Below, in pieces: positions 1 to 9,638 of a stretch of DNA of 64,000 nucleotides. Within the stretch, counting starts at the first letter, position 1. The number at the start of each line of letters is the position of its first letter. The translations under genes and the position numbers were made by a program. Below the pieces are notes generated by a model. That model worked only from the letters and a program-made list of their open reading frames with translations, searched no databases and was not told the DNA's origin. Location of the stretch: contig NZ_JAYKZY010000002.1 in the NCBI RefSeq assembly GCF_035818615.1, forward strand, positions 622,501 through 686,500, read 5' to 3'. The stretch comes from Sphingobium sp. CR2-8 (lineage in GTDB: Bacteria > Pseudomonadota > Alphaproteobacteria > Sphingomonadales > Sphingomonadaceae).

Positions 1-2060
1 CGACCGGGATCGAGGAACATAATAATTACGGCGTCGACTTCATCGAAGCCTGCCGCGAGATCAAGAAGCGCTGCCCGCATGTCCATATTTCGGGCGGCCT
101 GTCCAACTTCTCCTTCTCCTTCCGCGGCAATGAGCCGGTGCGGCGGGCGATGCACTCCGTCTTTCTCTACCATGCGATACCCGCCGGGCTGGACATGGCG
201 ATCGTCAACGCCGGGCAACTCGACGTCTATGACGCCATCGACCCCGCGCTGCGTCAGGCGTGCGAAGACGTGCTGCTGAACCGCGATCCCGACGCCGGGG
301 AGCGCCTCGTCACCCTGGCCGAAAGCTATCGCGGCAAGGATGCGGCGGTCGAGAAGGCGGCGCAGGAATGGCGCGGCTGGCCGGTCGCCAAGCGGCTGGA
401 ACATGCGCTGGTCAAGGGCATCGACATGTATGTGGTGGAGGATACGGAGGAATGCCGCCTGTCCGCCGAAAAGCCGATCCAGGTGATCGAAGGGCCGTTG
501 ATGGACGGCATGAACGTGGTGGGCGACCTGTTCGGCGCGGGCAAGATGTTCCTGCCCCAGGTCGTGAAGTCCGCCCGCGTCATGAAGAAGGCGGTCGCGC
601 ACCTTCTGCCCTATATCGAGGCCGCCAAGGAACCGGGCGCCAAGGGCAAGGGCAAGATCATCATGGCGACGGTCAAGGGCGACGTCCATGACATCGGCAA
701 GAATATCGTCGGCGTGGTTCTCCAGTGCAACGGCTTCGATGTCATCGACATGGGCGTGATGGTCCCCTGGCAGGACATCATCAAGGCCGCGAACGAGAAT
801 GACGCCGACATGATCGGCCTGTCCGGCCTTATCACGCCGTCACTGGACGAGATGGTGACGGTCGCGCAGGAAATGCAGCGCGCCAACATGACGATGCCGT
901 TGCTGATCGGTGGGGCGACCACCTCACGCGTCCACACCGCACTGCGCATCGATCCGGCCTTTACCGGGCCGGTCGTGCATGTGCTGGACGCCAGCCGCGC
1001 CGTGGGCGTCGCCACCGCGCTGGTCTCCGAAACGCAGAAGGACGCCTTCGTCAGCAAGACCAAGGACGATTATGAACATGTCCGCGTCGCCCGCGCCAAC
1101 AAGGGGCAGAGCGCGCTGGTGCCGATCGAGGATGCCCGCGCCAACGGGTTCGAGATCGACGAGAGCCTCAAGGCCCCGCGTCCGCGCCTGCCCGGCGTGC
1201 ATCGCTTTCCAAACTGGGATCTGGCGGATCTGGTGCCCTATATCGACTGGACGCCCTTCTTCCGCGCCTGGGAACTGGCGGGCAATTATCCCGCGATCCT
1301 GACCGATGAAGTGGTCGGCGAAAGCGCGTCGAGCCTGTTCGCCGATGCGCAGGCGATGCTGGACAAGATCGTCGCCGACAAATGGTTGACCGCGCGCGGC
1401 GTGGCGGGCCTATGGCCCTGCCGCCGCGAAGGCGACGACATCATCGTCCATGTCGAGGACGAGAAACATTATACCCTCCCCATGCTGCGCCAGCAGATCC
1501 AGAAGCGGGAAGGGCGCGCCAATATGTGCCTGGCCGATTTCATCAGCCATGACGGCGATTGGATGGGCGGCTTTGCCGTGTCGATCCACGGCATCGAACC
1601 GCATCTGGCCCGCTTCAAGAACGCCATCGACGACTATTCGGACATCCTGCTCAAAGCGCTGGCCGATCGCCTCGCCGAAGCCTTCGCCGAACGGCTGCAC
1701 CATTATGTCCGCACCGCGCTCTGGGGCTATGCGGAGGGCGAGCAGCTGACCAACGAAGCGCTCATCAAAGAACAATATCGCGGCATCCGTCCCGCGCCCG
1801 GCTATCCCGCCTGCCCGGAACATAGTTTGAAACCGATCCTGTTCGAGATGCTGGACGCGCATCATGCCACGGGCGCGACCCTGACCGAAAGCTTCGCGAT
1901 GCTGCCGACGGCGGCGGTCAGCGGTTTCTATTTCGGCCATGCCCAGGCCGAATATTTCGGTGTCGCGCGCGTCGGCCGCGACCAGCTGGAAGATTATGCC
2001 CAACGGCGCGGCATCGACCTGGACACGGCGGAGCGTTACCTGCGGCCCAACCTGGACTAA
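1..2060 (+). CDS. metH: Cobalamin-dependent methionine synthase, C-terminal part (5' end outside the window)
   Basis: Methyl transfer from methyltetrahydrofolate to homocysteine via cobalamin, in the cytoplasm. The reading frame is open from the window edge (codons start at base 3) and begins inside the pterin-binding domain ([20 protein letters not shown], about 92-150). It then shows the cobalamin cap, the B12 domain with the DxHxxG motif (GDVHDIGKN, Asp at base 681) whose His is the lower cobalt ligand, and the AdoMet activation domain near the end (PGYPACPEH). The homocysteine-binding part is not in the window; many alphaproteobacteria encode it as a separate upstream gene, so metH may be either split or whole here. 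The family assignment is firm. Confidence 0.97.
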   Translation, partial: TGIEEHNNYGVDFIEACREIKKRCPHVHISGGLSNFSFSFRGNEPVRRAMHSVFLYHAIPAGLDMAIVNAGQLDVYDAIDPALRQACEDVLLNRDPDAGERLVTLAESYRGKDAAVEKAAQEWRGWPVAKRLEHALVKGIDMYVVEDTEECRLSAEKPIQVIEGPLMDGMNVVGDLFGAGKMFLPQVVKSARVMKKAVAHLLPYIEAAKEPGAKGKGKIIMATVKGDVHDIGKNIVGVVLQCNGFDVIDMGVMVPWQDIIKAANENDADMIGLSGLITPSLDEMVTVAQEMQRANMTMPLLIGGATTSRVHTALRIDPAFTGPVVHVLDASRAVGVATALVSETQKDAFVSKTKDDYEHVRVARANKGQSALVPIEDARANGFEIDESLKAPRPRLPGVHRFPNWDLADLVPYIDWTPFFRAWELAGNYPAILTDEVVGESASSLFADAQAMLDKIVADKWLTARGVAGLWPCRREGDDIIVHVEDEKHYTLPMLRQQIQKREGRANMCLADFISHDGDWMGGFAVSIHGIEPHLARFKNAIDDYSDILLKALADRLAEAFAERLHHYVRTALWGYAEGEQLTNEALIKEQYRGIRPAPGYPACPEHSLKPILFEMLDAHHATGATLTESFAMLPTAAVSGFYFGHAQAEYFGVARVGRDQLEDYAQRRGIDLDTAERYLRPNLD

Positions 2061-2066
2061 GAACAT

Positions 2067-2142
2067 GTTCCCCGGCGCAGGCCGGGGTCCAGGATTTTGG
2101 GTGCGGCGGGTGCAATCCTGGACCCGGCCTGCGCCGGGGAAC
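2067..2142. repeat. Long inverted repeat, REP-like (type A)
   Basis: Arms 2067-2096 and 2114-2142 are almost perfect inverted copies (GTTCCCCGGCGCAGGCCGGG and its complement at the ends), differing by one missing C. A second copy with the same outer arms lies at 24056-24121. It sits seven bases after the metH stop and has no T-tract, so it is more like a REP/transcript-end hairpin than a classical terminator. Confidence 0.8.
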
Positions 2143-2197
2143 GGTTCAAAAGCGTGGGCCGCTGTAAACGCCCCATCGACACCCCATCTACTCCCCC

Positions 2198-2632
2198 ATG
2201 AAGATCTTCACCATCGGCTATGAAGGCACGACCCAGGACGCGCTGATCGCCACGCTCGTCCAGGCAGGCGTGCGCCTGCTGGCGGATGTCCGCGCGGTGC
2301 CGCTGTCGCGCCGCCCCGGCTTTTCCAAGAATATCCTGGCGGCCGGCCTGCGCGAGGCGGGGATAGACTATGTCGGTCTGAAAGCGCTCGGCACCCCCGC
2401 GGAGGGGCGGGAAGCCGCGCGCAAGCATCAGCATGCCCGCTTGGCTGAAATCTACGGTCGCCAGCTGGACCTGCCCGAAGCCATCGTCCAGGCCGAACGA
2501 TTGAAGGACATGGCGGCCGAGACCCCCACCGCGCTGCTCTGTTTCGAGCGCGATCCGTCGGGCTGTCACCGCTCGTTGCTGCTCGACGCGATCCTGCCTG
2601 ACGCCGAACGCATCGACCTCTTCCCCGCGTAA
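2198..2632 (+). CDS. DUF488 family protein
   Basis: A 144-aa cytoplasmic protein. It has the family opening IFTIGYEGTTQDALI, the central LADVRAVPLSRRPGFSK segment, and the C-terminal LLCFERDPSGCHRSLL motif, where Cys and His recur in the family. The biochemical role of DUF488 is not established. The ATG at 2198 fits the family length and is preceded by the metH-linked REP hairpin, so it is probably transcribed on its own. The closest alternative would be a shorter YeaO-type member, but the YeaO hallmark is absent. Confidence 0.85.
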   Translation: MKIFTIGYEGTTQDALIATLVQAGVRLLADVRAVPLSRRPGFSKNILAAGLREAGIDYVGLKALGTPAEGREAARKHQHARLAEIYGRQLDLPEAIVQAERLKDMAAETPTALLCFERDPSGCHRSLLLDAILPDAERIDLFPA

Positions 2633-2726
2633 AGGAAGCGCTCCGTCTTTGTCCCATAACGGGCCATCGCGCGATTGATCCCGCCCGCGCCTTGGTCAAG
2701 GCGTCGGACGCGCCTATCCAGCATGT

Positions 2727-3665
2727 ATGCGCATCCTCTCCACGACTCTCCTGCTCTCCGTAGCGATCACCGCCACCGCCTTTGCCCAGGGCAGCGGCGC
2801 GCCCTTCACCGTCGCCGAAACGGGGCGCAGCTATGCGGCGCTGGGCGACGCGATCGGGGCTATCGGCGACGGGCGCGGTACGGTGGTGGTCGCGCCGGGC
2901 AGCTATCGCCAGTGCGCGGTGCAGCAGGGCGGCGACGTCACCATCCGTGCGGCGACGCCCGGTACGGTCATCTTCGATGGCGTCCCGTGCGAGGGCAAGG
3001 GCGCGCTGGTGCTGCGGGGCCGGTCCAGCACCGTCGATGGCATCATCTTCCAGAATATCCGCGTGCCCGACGGCAATGGCGCGGGCATCCGGCTGGAGAA
3101 TGGCAACCTCACCGTCCGCAACAGCCTGTTCCGCAACAGCGAGGAAGGCATCCTCACCGGCGACTTTGATGGCGGGCAGGTCGTCATCGACAAATCGACC
3201 TTCCGCAAGCTCGGCCGCTGCGACCGCGACCTCGATTGCGCGCATGGCGTCTATATCGGCCGCCTCGCCAGCCTGAGCGTCACCAACAGCCGCTTCGACC
3301 AGGGCGATGGCGGCCATTATCTGAAAACCCGCACCGCCCGCGTCACCATCAGCGGCAACAGCTTCGACGACAGCGGCGGCCATCTGACCAACTATATGAT
3401 CGACCTGTCCAACGGCGCGACCGGCACGATCACCGGCAATGAAATGGTGCAGGGCAAGGACAAGGATAATTGGTCCGCCTTCATCACCGTCGCGCCGGAA
3501 GGTCGCGAGCATAGCAGCGCAGGATTGGTGATAGAAGGCAACAAGGCGGGCTTCGTCCCCGGCGTGGAGCGCGGCTCCACCTTTGTCGCCAACTTCACCG
3601 ACGACGCGGTGCGGATCGGCGCGAACGAACTGGCCCCATCGATGAAGGTCAAGGACCGGCGCTGA
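2727..3665 (+). CDS. Secreted right-handed beta-helix repeat protein
   Basis: 312 aa. The N-terminus (MRILSTTLLLSVAITATAFA) is a signal peptide cleaved after AFA. The rest is rich in short repeated strands of the parallel beta-helix type (VTIRAATPGTVIFDG, LTVRNSLFRNSEEGIL, LSVTNSRFDQGDGG, VTISGNSFDDSGG). Such proteins are often carbohydrate-binding or polysaccharide lyases, but I see no catalytic signature that would name a substrate. Exported to the periplasm or outside. It sits alone between DUF488 and a 64-aa ORF. Confidence 0.8.
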   Translation: MRILSTTLLLSVAITATAFAQGSGAPFTVAETGRSYAALGDAIGAIGDGRGTVVVAPGSYRQCAVQQGGDVTIRAATPGTVIFDGVPCEGKGALVLRGRSSTVDGIIFQNIRVPDGNGAGIRLENGNLTVRNSLFRNSEEGILTGDFDGGQVVIDKSTFRKLGRCDRDLDCAHGVYIGRLASLSVTNSRFDQGDGGHYLKTRTARVTISGNSFDDSGGHLTNYMIDLSNGATGTITGNEMVQGKDKDNWSAFITVAPEGREHSSAGLVIEGNKAGFVPGVERGSTFVANFTDDAVRIGANELAPSMKVKDRR

Positions 3666-3702
3666 CTTGCCATAGCGGCGCCCCGGCGCGATAGTCGCCG
3701 CC

Positions 3703-3897
3703 ATGCGAACCACCTATGACAGCGCGACCGTCCGCCTCTACCATCTGGGCGACGATGGCGGGGCGACGACCCTGATGTACGGCCCCCTATCCGAAGCGTT
3801 GCGCGTCGCCGATCAGCAGCCGGCGGAGGTACAGGACGGCCTGTATCTGGCGACCGACAATGACGTCGTCGCCTATCTCGACCTGATCGAGGAATAG
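3703..3897 (+). CDS. Small hypothetical protein (64 aa)
   Basis: I do not recognise a named family. The acidic 64-aa product (MRTTYDSATVRLYHLGDDGG... ending YLDLIEE) has no signal peptide or membrane segment and reads like a small cytoplasmic alpha/beta protein. The start lies 37 bases after the beta-helix gene. The codon pattern (G/C in third positions) agrees with its neighbours, which supports real coding despite the size. Confidence 0.6.
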   Translation: MRTTYDSATVRLYHLGDDGGATTLMYGPLSEALRVADQQPAEVQDGLYLATDNDVVAYLDLIEE

Positions 3898-4029
3898 GAA
3901 CCGGGCCGCTTAACTTCGCACATTTCCCGCAAGTTTCGACATTGTGTTACGATAGTTGGAAATCATGTTGCGCCAGATAGTGAGTGCGAACGATCCTATC
4001 GTGCCGGGGCGCAATAGGACAGTCGACCC

Positions 4030-5442
4030 TCACCCATCCGCAAAACCGAAAGGCGCGCGCGTTCCCCGATAATCGTCGGGCAGCATGTCGCGGCCGATCG
4101 GCGGGGCGGATCGGGCCATGCACTGGGCGCGGTGGCACAGGCGGCATGTGACGCCGATCGGCGTGGGCGCGGGCGTCGCCGCATCCTGCGTATAGATCAG
4201 CCGATGGGCATGGTCTGCCGCGCAGCATAGCGCGATGGCGCGCTCCACCCGCAGCGCGCCCCAGCCGCCGCCGCCGGCCGTCACCGTGCGCGCGATCGAG
4301 AAGAAACGCTCCCCGTCGGGCAGTTCCAGCCATTGCGTCACCACCTCGCGCGGGGTTTCGAACACGCGATGCACCGACCAGAGCGGACAGGAGCCGCCAT
4401 GGCGGGCGAAGGGGAAGCTTGCCCCGTCCAGCCGCTTGGACACATTGCCCGCCGGATCGACGCGCAGGAAGAAGAAGGGGACGCGTTCCTGCCCCGGTTT
4501 TTGCAAGGTGGTCAGGCGATGCGCGGTCTGTTCGAAACTGGTCCCGAACTGGCGGGCGATCGCCTCCACATCATAGCGGCGCGCTTCGACCGCCTTGGCA
4601 AAGGCGGTGTAGGGCATCAGGATCGCCGCCGCGCCATAGCTCGCCAGCGCGCGGCGGGCGAGGCTGCGGCCGCTCGCGCCGGTGAACTGGCCCTCGTTCA
4701 GGATCGCGTCGAACAGCTTGCGCATCTCCAGATAAGCGATCTGGAGCGCCAGTTGGAAGGCGGAGCTCGCCCCGTCGAGCGTATCGTCCAGCAGCACCGC
4801 ATCACGATGGCGGTCGAGCCGCCGCATGGAACCGGCCATGATATCGGAGGGCAGGCGGCGGACGCGCAAATTGTGCCGCGATTTCAGCCAGCCGGTCAGG
4901 CCGCCCTCCACCTGCGCCTCCGCCGCCAGCTTTTCCGCCGCATCGTCCAGCAGCGGGAAGCTGTTGCGCCGAGCGGCGAGGAAACGGCGGGATTCGGCCA
5001 CGGGATCGGCGGCGGCGTCCTTCTGCTGGTCCAGGTCGGCGCCAGGATAGGCCCCCCTGTCGGCCAGCGCCAGATGCTCCTCACGATAGCTGGTATAGAG
5101 CCGCAGCAGCGCTTCGGTGATGCCGGGATAATTGACCGCCATGTCCCCGGTGGCAAGGGTCGGCAGGTCGATGTCCGCGAACATCGGGTCTTTGAGCACC
5201 GCCTGCAACCGCGCCGTCTGTTCCGCGCCGCCGTCGCCCGCGACTTCCGCCATGTCCAGCTTGTAGGTGCGCGCCAAACGCAACAGCATGTCGGCGGTGA
5301 GCGGTCGCTGGTTGCGTTCCAGCAGCGCGACATAGGAGGCGGAGATATCCAGGTCGGCGGCCATGTCCGCCTGCGTCAGGCCCAGGTCGCGCCGCAACCG
5401 CCGCAGGCGCGGCCCCATGTAAACCGGGCGATCCTTGGCCAT
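4030..5442 (-). CDS. XRE-family regulator of the RamB/ScfR type (HTH, ImmA/IrrE-like, C-terminal short-chain-fatty-acyl regulator domain)
   Basis: 470 aa. Residues about 10-65 form an XRE helix-turn-helix (LRRLRRDLGLTQADMAADLD). The middle is an IrrE-N-like region without an evident HExxH. The C-terminal domain carries the conserved cysteine cluster GVTCRLCHRAQCMARSAPPI. This architecture is that of RamB and ScfR regulators, which control glyoxylate-shunt and propionyl-CoA genes and respond to short-chain acyl-CoAs. It is divergent from aceA with a 172-bp shared control region holding an inverted repeat (5473-5495), so control of aceA is a strong inference. Whether it activates or represses cannot be read from the sequence. 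Confidence 0.88.
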   Translation of the reverse strand: MAKDRPVYMGPRLRRLRRDLGLTQADMAADLDISASYVALLERNQRPLTADMLLRLARTYKLDMAEVAGDGGAEQTARLQAVLKDPMFADIDLPTLATGDMAVNYPGITEALLRLYTSYREEHLALADRGAYPGADLDQQKDAAADPVAESRRFLAARRNSFPLLDDAAEKLAAEAQVEGGLTGWLKSRHNLRVRRLPSDIMAGSMRRLDRHRDAVLLDDTLDGASSAFQLALQIAYLEMRKLFDAILNEGQFTGASGRSLARRALASYGAAAILMPYTAFAKAVEARRYDVEAIARQFGTSFEQTAHRLTTLQKPGQERVPFFFLRVDPAGNVSKRLDGASFPFARHGGSCPLWSVHRVFETPREVVTQWLELPDGERFFSIARTVTAGGGGWGALRVERAIALCCAADHAHRLIYTQDAATPAPTPIGVTCRLCHRAQCMARSAPPIGRDMLPDDYRGTRAPFGFADG

Positions 5443-5472
5443 CGATCATGTGCTCCTGTGCAGGTATGACAA

Positions 5473-5495
5473 CTTTACACCAGTTTCTTGTAAAG
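5473..5495. promoter_or_regulatory. Candidate operator of the RamB/ScfR regulator, between regulator and aceA
   Basis: Perfect 7-bp inverted repeat CTTTACA-N9-TGTAAAG in the divergent intergenic region, 30 bases upstream of the regulator start and 119 bases upstream of aceA. Position and symmetry fit a dimer-binding site shared by both promoters. No footprint is known to me for this exact sequence. Confidence 0.55.
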
Positions 5496-5614
5496 ATCGA
5501 CAACTGGACTTCGGCAGGGGTGCGAAAAAGCGATTCACCTGTCTACTTCGCTGTCCATTCCCGCACGAAGGCCACGGCCGACCAACGGCCATCGCCCCAC
5601 TAAGGACTGACGAT

Positions 5615-7207
5615 ATGACTTATCAAAGCGCCATCGCGAAGGCCGACGACCTGATCGCTGCCCAAGCCAATTGGGGCGGCATCGCCGCGGAATCCGTGGC
5701 CCGGATGCGGACCCAGAACCGTTTCCACACCGGTCTCGACATCGCGCGCTACACCGCGAAGATCATGCGCGCCGACATGGCCGCTTATGATGCCGATCCG
5801 GCGCGCTACACCCAGTCGCTGGGCTGCTGGCACGGCTTCATCGGCCAGCAGAAGATGATCGCGATCAAGAAGCATTTCGGCACGACCAAGGGCAGATATC
5901 TCTATCTGTCCGGCTGGATGATCGCGGCGCTGCGTAGCGATTTCGGTCCGCTGCCCGACCAGTCGATGCACGAAAAGACCAGCGTCCCGGCGCTGATCGA
6001 GGAAATCTACACCTTCCTCAAGCAGGCAGATGCGCGTGAACTCGGGATGCTGTTCCGCGATCTCGACACGGCGAGGGCAACGGGCAACGAAGTCGAGGCA
6101 CAGCGCCTGACCCACGCTATCGACAATTATGAAACCCATGTCGTGCCGATCATCGCGGATATCGACGCGGGCTTCGGCAATGCGGAGGCGACCTATCTGC
6201 TGGCCAAGAAGATGATCGAGGCGGGCGCCTGCGCGCTCCAGATCGAAAATCAGGTCAGCGACGAGAAGCAATGCGGGCATCAGGACGGCAAGGTCACCGT
6301 GCCGCACGAGGACTTTCTGGCGAAGGTCCGCGCCTGCCGCTACGCCTTCCTGGAACTGGGCGTCGATGACGGCATCATCGTCACGCGGACGGACTCGCTG
6401 GGCGCGGGCCTGACCAAGCAGATCGCGGTCAGCAAGGAGCCGGGCGACATCGGCGACCTATATAACAGCTTCCTCGATTGCGAGGAAATCGATCCGGCGA
6501 CGGCGAAGAATGGCGATGTCATCTTGAACCGCGATGGCAAGCTGCTGCGGCCCAAGCGCCTGCCCAGCAACCTGTTCCAGTTCCGCGAAGGCACGGGCGC
6601 GGACCGCTGCGTCCTCGACTGCATCACCAGCCTTCAGAACGGCGCGGACCTGCTGTGGATCGAGACGGAAAAGCCGCATATCGAGCAGATCGCGTCGATG
6701 GTCGATCGTATCCGCGACGTCGTGCCCAACGCCAAGCTGGTCTATAATAATTCGCCCAGCTTCAACTGGACGCTGAACTTCCGCCAACAGGTGTTCGACG
6801 CCTGGGTCGATGCGGGCCGCGATGTCAGCGCCTATGACCGGGCAAAGCTGATGAGCGCGGACTATGACGCGACCGATCTGGGTCTGGAAGCGGACGAGAA
6901 GATCCGCACCTTCCAGAAGGATGCGGCGGCGCGGGCGGGGATTTTCCACCACCTCATCACCCTGCCGACCTATCATACCGCCGCGCTCAGCACCGACAAT
7001 CTGGCGAAGGACTATTTCGGCGAGGCCGGGATGCTGGGCTATGTCGAAGGCGTCCAGCGCAAGGAAATCCGCCAGGGCATCGCTTGCGTGAAGCACCAGA
7101 ATATGTCCGGCAGCGACATCGGCGACGATCACAAGGATTATTTCGCCGGGGAAGCCGCGCTCAAGGCCGGCGGCGCGCACAATACGATGAACCAGTTTGC
7201 GGCGTGA
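5615..7207 (+). CDS. aceA: Isocitrate lyase
   Basis: Cleaves isocitrate into glyoxylate and succinate, the first step of the glyoxylate shunt used on acetate or fatty acids. 530 aa, the usual size of the longer bacterial isocitrate lyases. The catalytic loop is present as EKQCGHQDG with the active-site Cys near residue 220, and the metal-binding region IIADIDAGFGNAEATY precedes it. I choose ATG 5615 (MTYQSAIAKAD), preceded by AAGGA at 5602-5606, over longer readings because the family begins here. The gene is monocistronic and ends in a REP-like repeat. Confidence 0.97.
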   Translation: MTYQSAIAKADDLIAAQANWGGIAAESVARMRTQNRFHTGLDIARYTAKIMRADMAAYDADPARYTQSLGCWHGFIGQQKMIAIKKHFGTTKGRYLYLSGWMIAALRSDFGPLPDQSMHEKTSVPALIEEIYTFLKQADARELGMLFRDLDTARATGNEVEAQRLTHAIDNYETHVVPIIADIDAGFGNAEATYLLAKKMIEAGACALQIENQVSDEKQCGHQDGKVTVPHEDFLAKVRACRYAFLELGVDDGIIVTRTDSLGAGLTKQIAVSKEPGDIGDLYNSFLDCEEIDPATAKNGDVILNRDGKLLRPKRLPSNLFQFREGTGADRCVLDCITSLQNGADLLWIETEKPHIEQIASMVDRIRDVVPNAKLVYNNSPSFNWTLNFRQQVFDAWVDAGRDVSAYDRAKLMSADYDATDLGLEADEKIRTFQKDAAARAGIFHHLITLPTYHTAALSTDNLAKDYFGEAGMLGYVEGVQRKEIRQGIACVKHQNMSGSDIGDDHKDYFAGEAALKAGGAHNTMNQFAA

Positions 7208-7224
7208 TATATAGCGGGAAATTC

Positions 7225-7309
7225 AAATCCGTTCGGGCTGAGCCTGTCGAAGCCCTGCACTCTTCTGTGAGAAGAGAAGCCCTTCGACATGCTCAGGGCG
7301 AACGGATTT
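7225..7309. repeat. REP-like inverted repeat (type B) after aceA
   Basis: Ends AAATCCGTTCGGGCTGAGC and its near-complement GCTCAGGGCGAACGGATTT, with inner arms CTGTCGAAGCCC / CTTCGACATG. The same core (CCGTTCGGGCTGAGCCTGTC) recurs at 22686-22760 and in part at 7459-7530. Confidence 0.8.
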
Positions 7310-7400
7310 GATAGCTGACGAACTTTGTGGCCTTGGCCGCTACCGAGCCAGTTCGCGGGCGCGTGCAGAGCGCTCCGCGATTTGGGTGGAAGAAACTGGA

Positions 7401-7432
7401 CGACCCGGCGGCACACCGCCGGGTCGTTTTTT
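7401..7432 (+). terminator. Strong intrinsic terminator on the plus strand
   Basis: Perfect 11-bp stem CGACCCGGCGG / CCGCCGGGTCG with a CACA loop followed by six T. It lies about 190 bases after the aceA stop and past a REP element, so it either ends the aceA transcript or belongs to a short RNA starting between 7310 and 7390. The minus strand lacks a T-tract, so it does not serve the DUF885 gene. Confidence 0.9.
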
Positions 7433-7537
7433 GTTCTTGGTGCTTACTCCTCGACCCGTTCGGGCTGAGCTTTTCGAAGCCCAGCTTTCTTCTGCAACAG
7501 GGACAGCCCCCTTCGACTGCCTGCTTGCAGCAGTCGC

Positions 7538-9361
7538 TCAGGCAATCCCCATTCGCTGCCGCACCGTCTGTTTCAATATATCCAGCGGCATCGCGCCCAG
7601 CGTCAGCACGTCATGAAAGGCCTTGAGGTCGAACCGCGCGCCTTGCTTTGCCTTCACCTCGTCGCGCAGCTGCGTCCACACCGTATGGCCGATCTTGTAG
7701 CTGCACGCCTGGCCCGGCCAGACGGTGTAGCGATCGATCTCGCCCTGGCTGCGGCCGCGCGCGATGCCGGTGGTGGCGATCAGATAATCGGTCGCCTTCT
7801 CCCGGCTCCAGCGCTTGGCGTGCATGCCGCTATCCACCACAAGGCGGGTGGCGCGGAAGAGGAGCGACTGGAGATACCCCACCTGGCCCAGCGGATCGCC
7901 GTCATACATGCCCATCTCGTCGGCCAATTGCTCCGAATAGAGCGCCCAGCCTTCGGAATAGCCGCTGTAGAATCCGCGACGGCGGATCATGGGGATGGCG
8001 TCGGATTCCAGCGCCACCGACACCTGCAGATGATGGCCCGGCACGGCTTCATGATGGGTCAGCGTGGCGAGGCCGAACTTCGGCCGATCGAACGTATCGC
8101 GCAGGTTGATGAAGTAGATGGCCGGGCGCGACCCGTCGAGCGAGGCGTTCTGATAATAGCCGCCCGGCGCGCCCGCCTGGATCGTCACCGGTACGCGGCG
8201 TACCTCGACCGGAGCCTTAGGCACGGTGTTGAACGCTTCGGGCAGGCGCTTGCTCATCGCGATGATCTGGCTGTTCAATTGTGCCAGCAGCGCCTCGCGG
8301 CCGGGATCGGTATTGGGGAACAGCTGGTCGGGCCGCTTGTTCAGCGCGACCAGCCGGTCGCCGACGCTCCCCTGGCTCATCCCTTCGGCCTTCAGGATGG
8401 TATCGATCCGGCTGGAGATATCGGCGACCTGGTCGAGGCCCAGCGTGTGGATTTCATCGCCGGTCAACCGGGTGGTGGTCGCCGCTTCGGCCGCGGCGGC
8501 GTAGAAGGCGTCGCCATCGGGCAGGCGCCAGCAGCCCGCGTCATGGCTGGCCTTCGCGCGCAATTCCTGCACCAGCGCGATCTGGCGATCGACGGCCGGG
8601 AAGATTTTTTCCGCCACGATCTTTTCCGCCTGTCCTGCGCGCTCTGGCGGCAGGCCTGCGGCGGCCAGTTTTTTCACGAAGGAGGCAACCAGCACGGTCT
8701 GCGCGGCGGGCTGGTCGCGCAGCGACGCCTGCATCTTCATCACCGTGTCGAGGATATAGTCGGGCGCGAACACGCCCTTGGCCGCGTCGGCCTTCTGTCG
8801 GTCGAGTTCGCCGTCCAGCGCCGCAGGGAAGGCTTCCAGGCGCGACAGATAGGCGTCCGCGTCGGCCGCGTCCTTCACCCGATGCTGCGAATCGAGGAAG
8901 TCCGGGATTTCGCGATAGCTGCCGGTCAGTTGCGAGAGGATGTAGGGTGCGAACCGCCCCGCCGTTTCGCCATAGCCGAAGCGTTCGCCGCCGACCGCCC
9001 GGTCGAGCTGATAGGCGACCACGTCATAATCAAGCTGGCTCGCCTGGCTGAGTTTCGCCCGATCGACACTTTTGAGCTGCTGCACCTGGGCCTTGGTCCG
9101 GGCCAGGTCTCGCGCTGCCCCCGCCGCGCTGGTGTCGGACAGTTTGCCTCGCAACGCCGCGCGCGCGCCGGTGTCGAGACCCAGGCGCGTCGCGCTTTCG
9201 GGCGATTCGGCGAGGCGTCCGTAGAAGAAATCGTCCAGCATCGCGCGGAAGCGGACGTCGGCGCTACCCGACTGGGCAAAGGCGTTGGGCGTGGCGGCGG
9301 CGACAGCGGATGCGCCACTGGTGGCGAGGAATTGGCGTCGGTTCACGACATGAGGCTCCAT
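7538..9361 (-). CDS. DUF885 family putative metallopeptidase, Tat-exported
   Basis: 607 aa, normal for the family. The N-terminus carries a twin-arginine signal (NRRQFLATSGASAVAAATP) with a cleavage region near AFA, so the protein is likely periplasmic. Around residue 435 the motif HHEAVPGHHLQ gives the HExxxxxH zinc-site pattern of DUF885 proteins, which are thought to be gluzincin-like peptidases. Substrate unknown. A single gene, with no partner on its strand. Confidence 0.9.
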   Translation of the reverse strand: MEPHVVNRRQFLATSGASAVAAATPNAFAQSGSADVRFRAMLDDFFYGRLAESPESATRLGLDTGARAALRGKLSDTSAAGAARDLARTKAQVQQLKSVDRAKLSQASQLDYDVVAYQLDRAVGGERFGYGETAGRFAPYILSQLTGSYREIPDFLDSQHRVKDAADADAYLSRLEAFPAALDGELDRQKADAAKGVFAPDYILDTVMKMQASLRDQPAAQTVLVASFVKKLAAAGLPPERAGQAEKIVAEKIFPAVDRQIALVQELRAKASHDAGCWRLPDGDAFYAAAAEAATTTRLTGDEIHTLGLDQVADISSRIDTILKAEGMSQGSVGDRLVALNKRPDQLFPNTDPGREALLAQLNSQIIAMSKRLPEAFNTVPKAPVEVRRVPVTIQAGAPGGYYQNASLDGSRPAIYFINLRDTFDRPKFGLATLTHHEAVPGHHLQVSVALESDAIPMIRRRGFYSGYSEGWALYSEQLADEMGMYDGDPLGQVGYLQSLLFRATRLVVDSGMHAKRWSREKATDYLIATTGIARGRSQGEIDRYTVWPGQACSYKIGHTVWTQLRDEVKAKQGARFDLKAFHDVLTLGAMPLDILKQTVRQRMGIA

Positions 9362-9449
9362 GGATCTGGGAAGGGCGGCAAGGGGGCGTCGCCCGTGATG
9401 CGTTCTTTTGACGTGCGTTCAACATCTTGGCTAGGCCCACTCGCAACCT

Positions 9450-9532
9450 CCGTTCGGTTCGAGCCCTTCGACACGCTCAGGACAGGCTTGTCGAGAACGG
9501 GGCAGGGTTCTCGACAGGCTCGAACCGAACGG
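9450..9532. repeat. REP-like inverted repeat (type B)
   Basis: Begins CCGTTCGGTTCGAGCCCTTC and ends with TCGACAGGCTCGAACCGAAC then GG; the inner part repeats the motif once more (CAGGCTTGTCGAGAACGG). It lies between the DUF885 gene start and the GST gene. Confidence 0.8.
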
Positions 9533-9638
9533 ATCTCTTGTCTGATAAGCCCAGCTTGTAAGCTGCCCGGATCGTTGCGGCTGTATCGCCGCCACGCGAT
9601 ACGGTAAGTCGCCCAACCATCGCCAAGGGAGGAACCGC

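Larger units (their letters stand above)
7208..7537. other. 330-bp stretch without a protein gene
   Basis: Holds the REP-like repeat (7225-7309), the intrinsic terminator (7401-7432) and a degenerate half REP (about 7459-7530, GTTCGGGCTGAGCTTTTCGA). I see no credible protein-coding frame. The segment 7310-7400 could encode a small RNA. Confidence 0.6.

Noticed and set aside
2208..3713. 501-codon open frame on the minus strand
   Set aside because: Covers DUF488 and the beta-helix gene in antisense; no motif and implausible start.
7613..9607. 664-codon open frame antisense to the DUF885 gene
   Set aside because: The DUF885 protein has a Tat signal and zinc motif; the mirror frame has neither and runs through a REP repeat.
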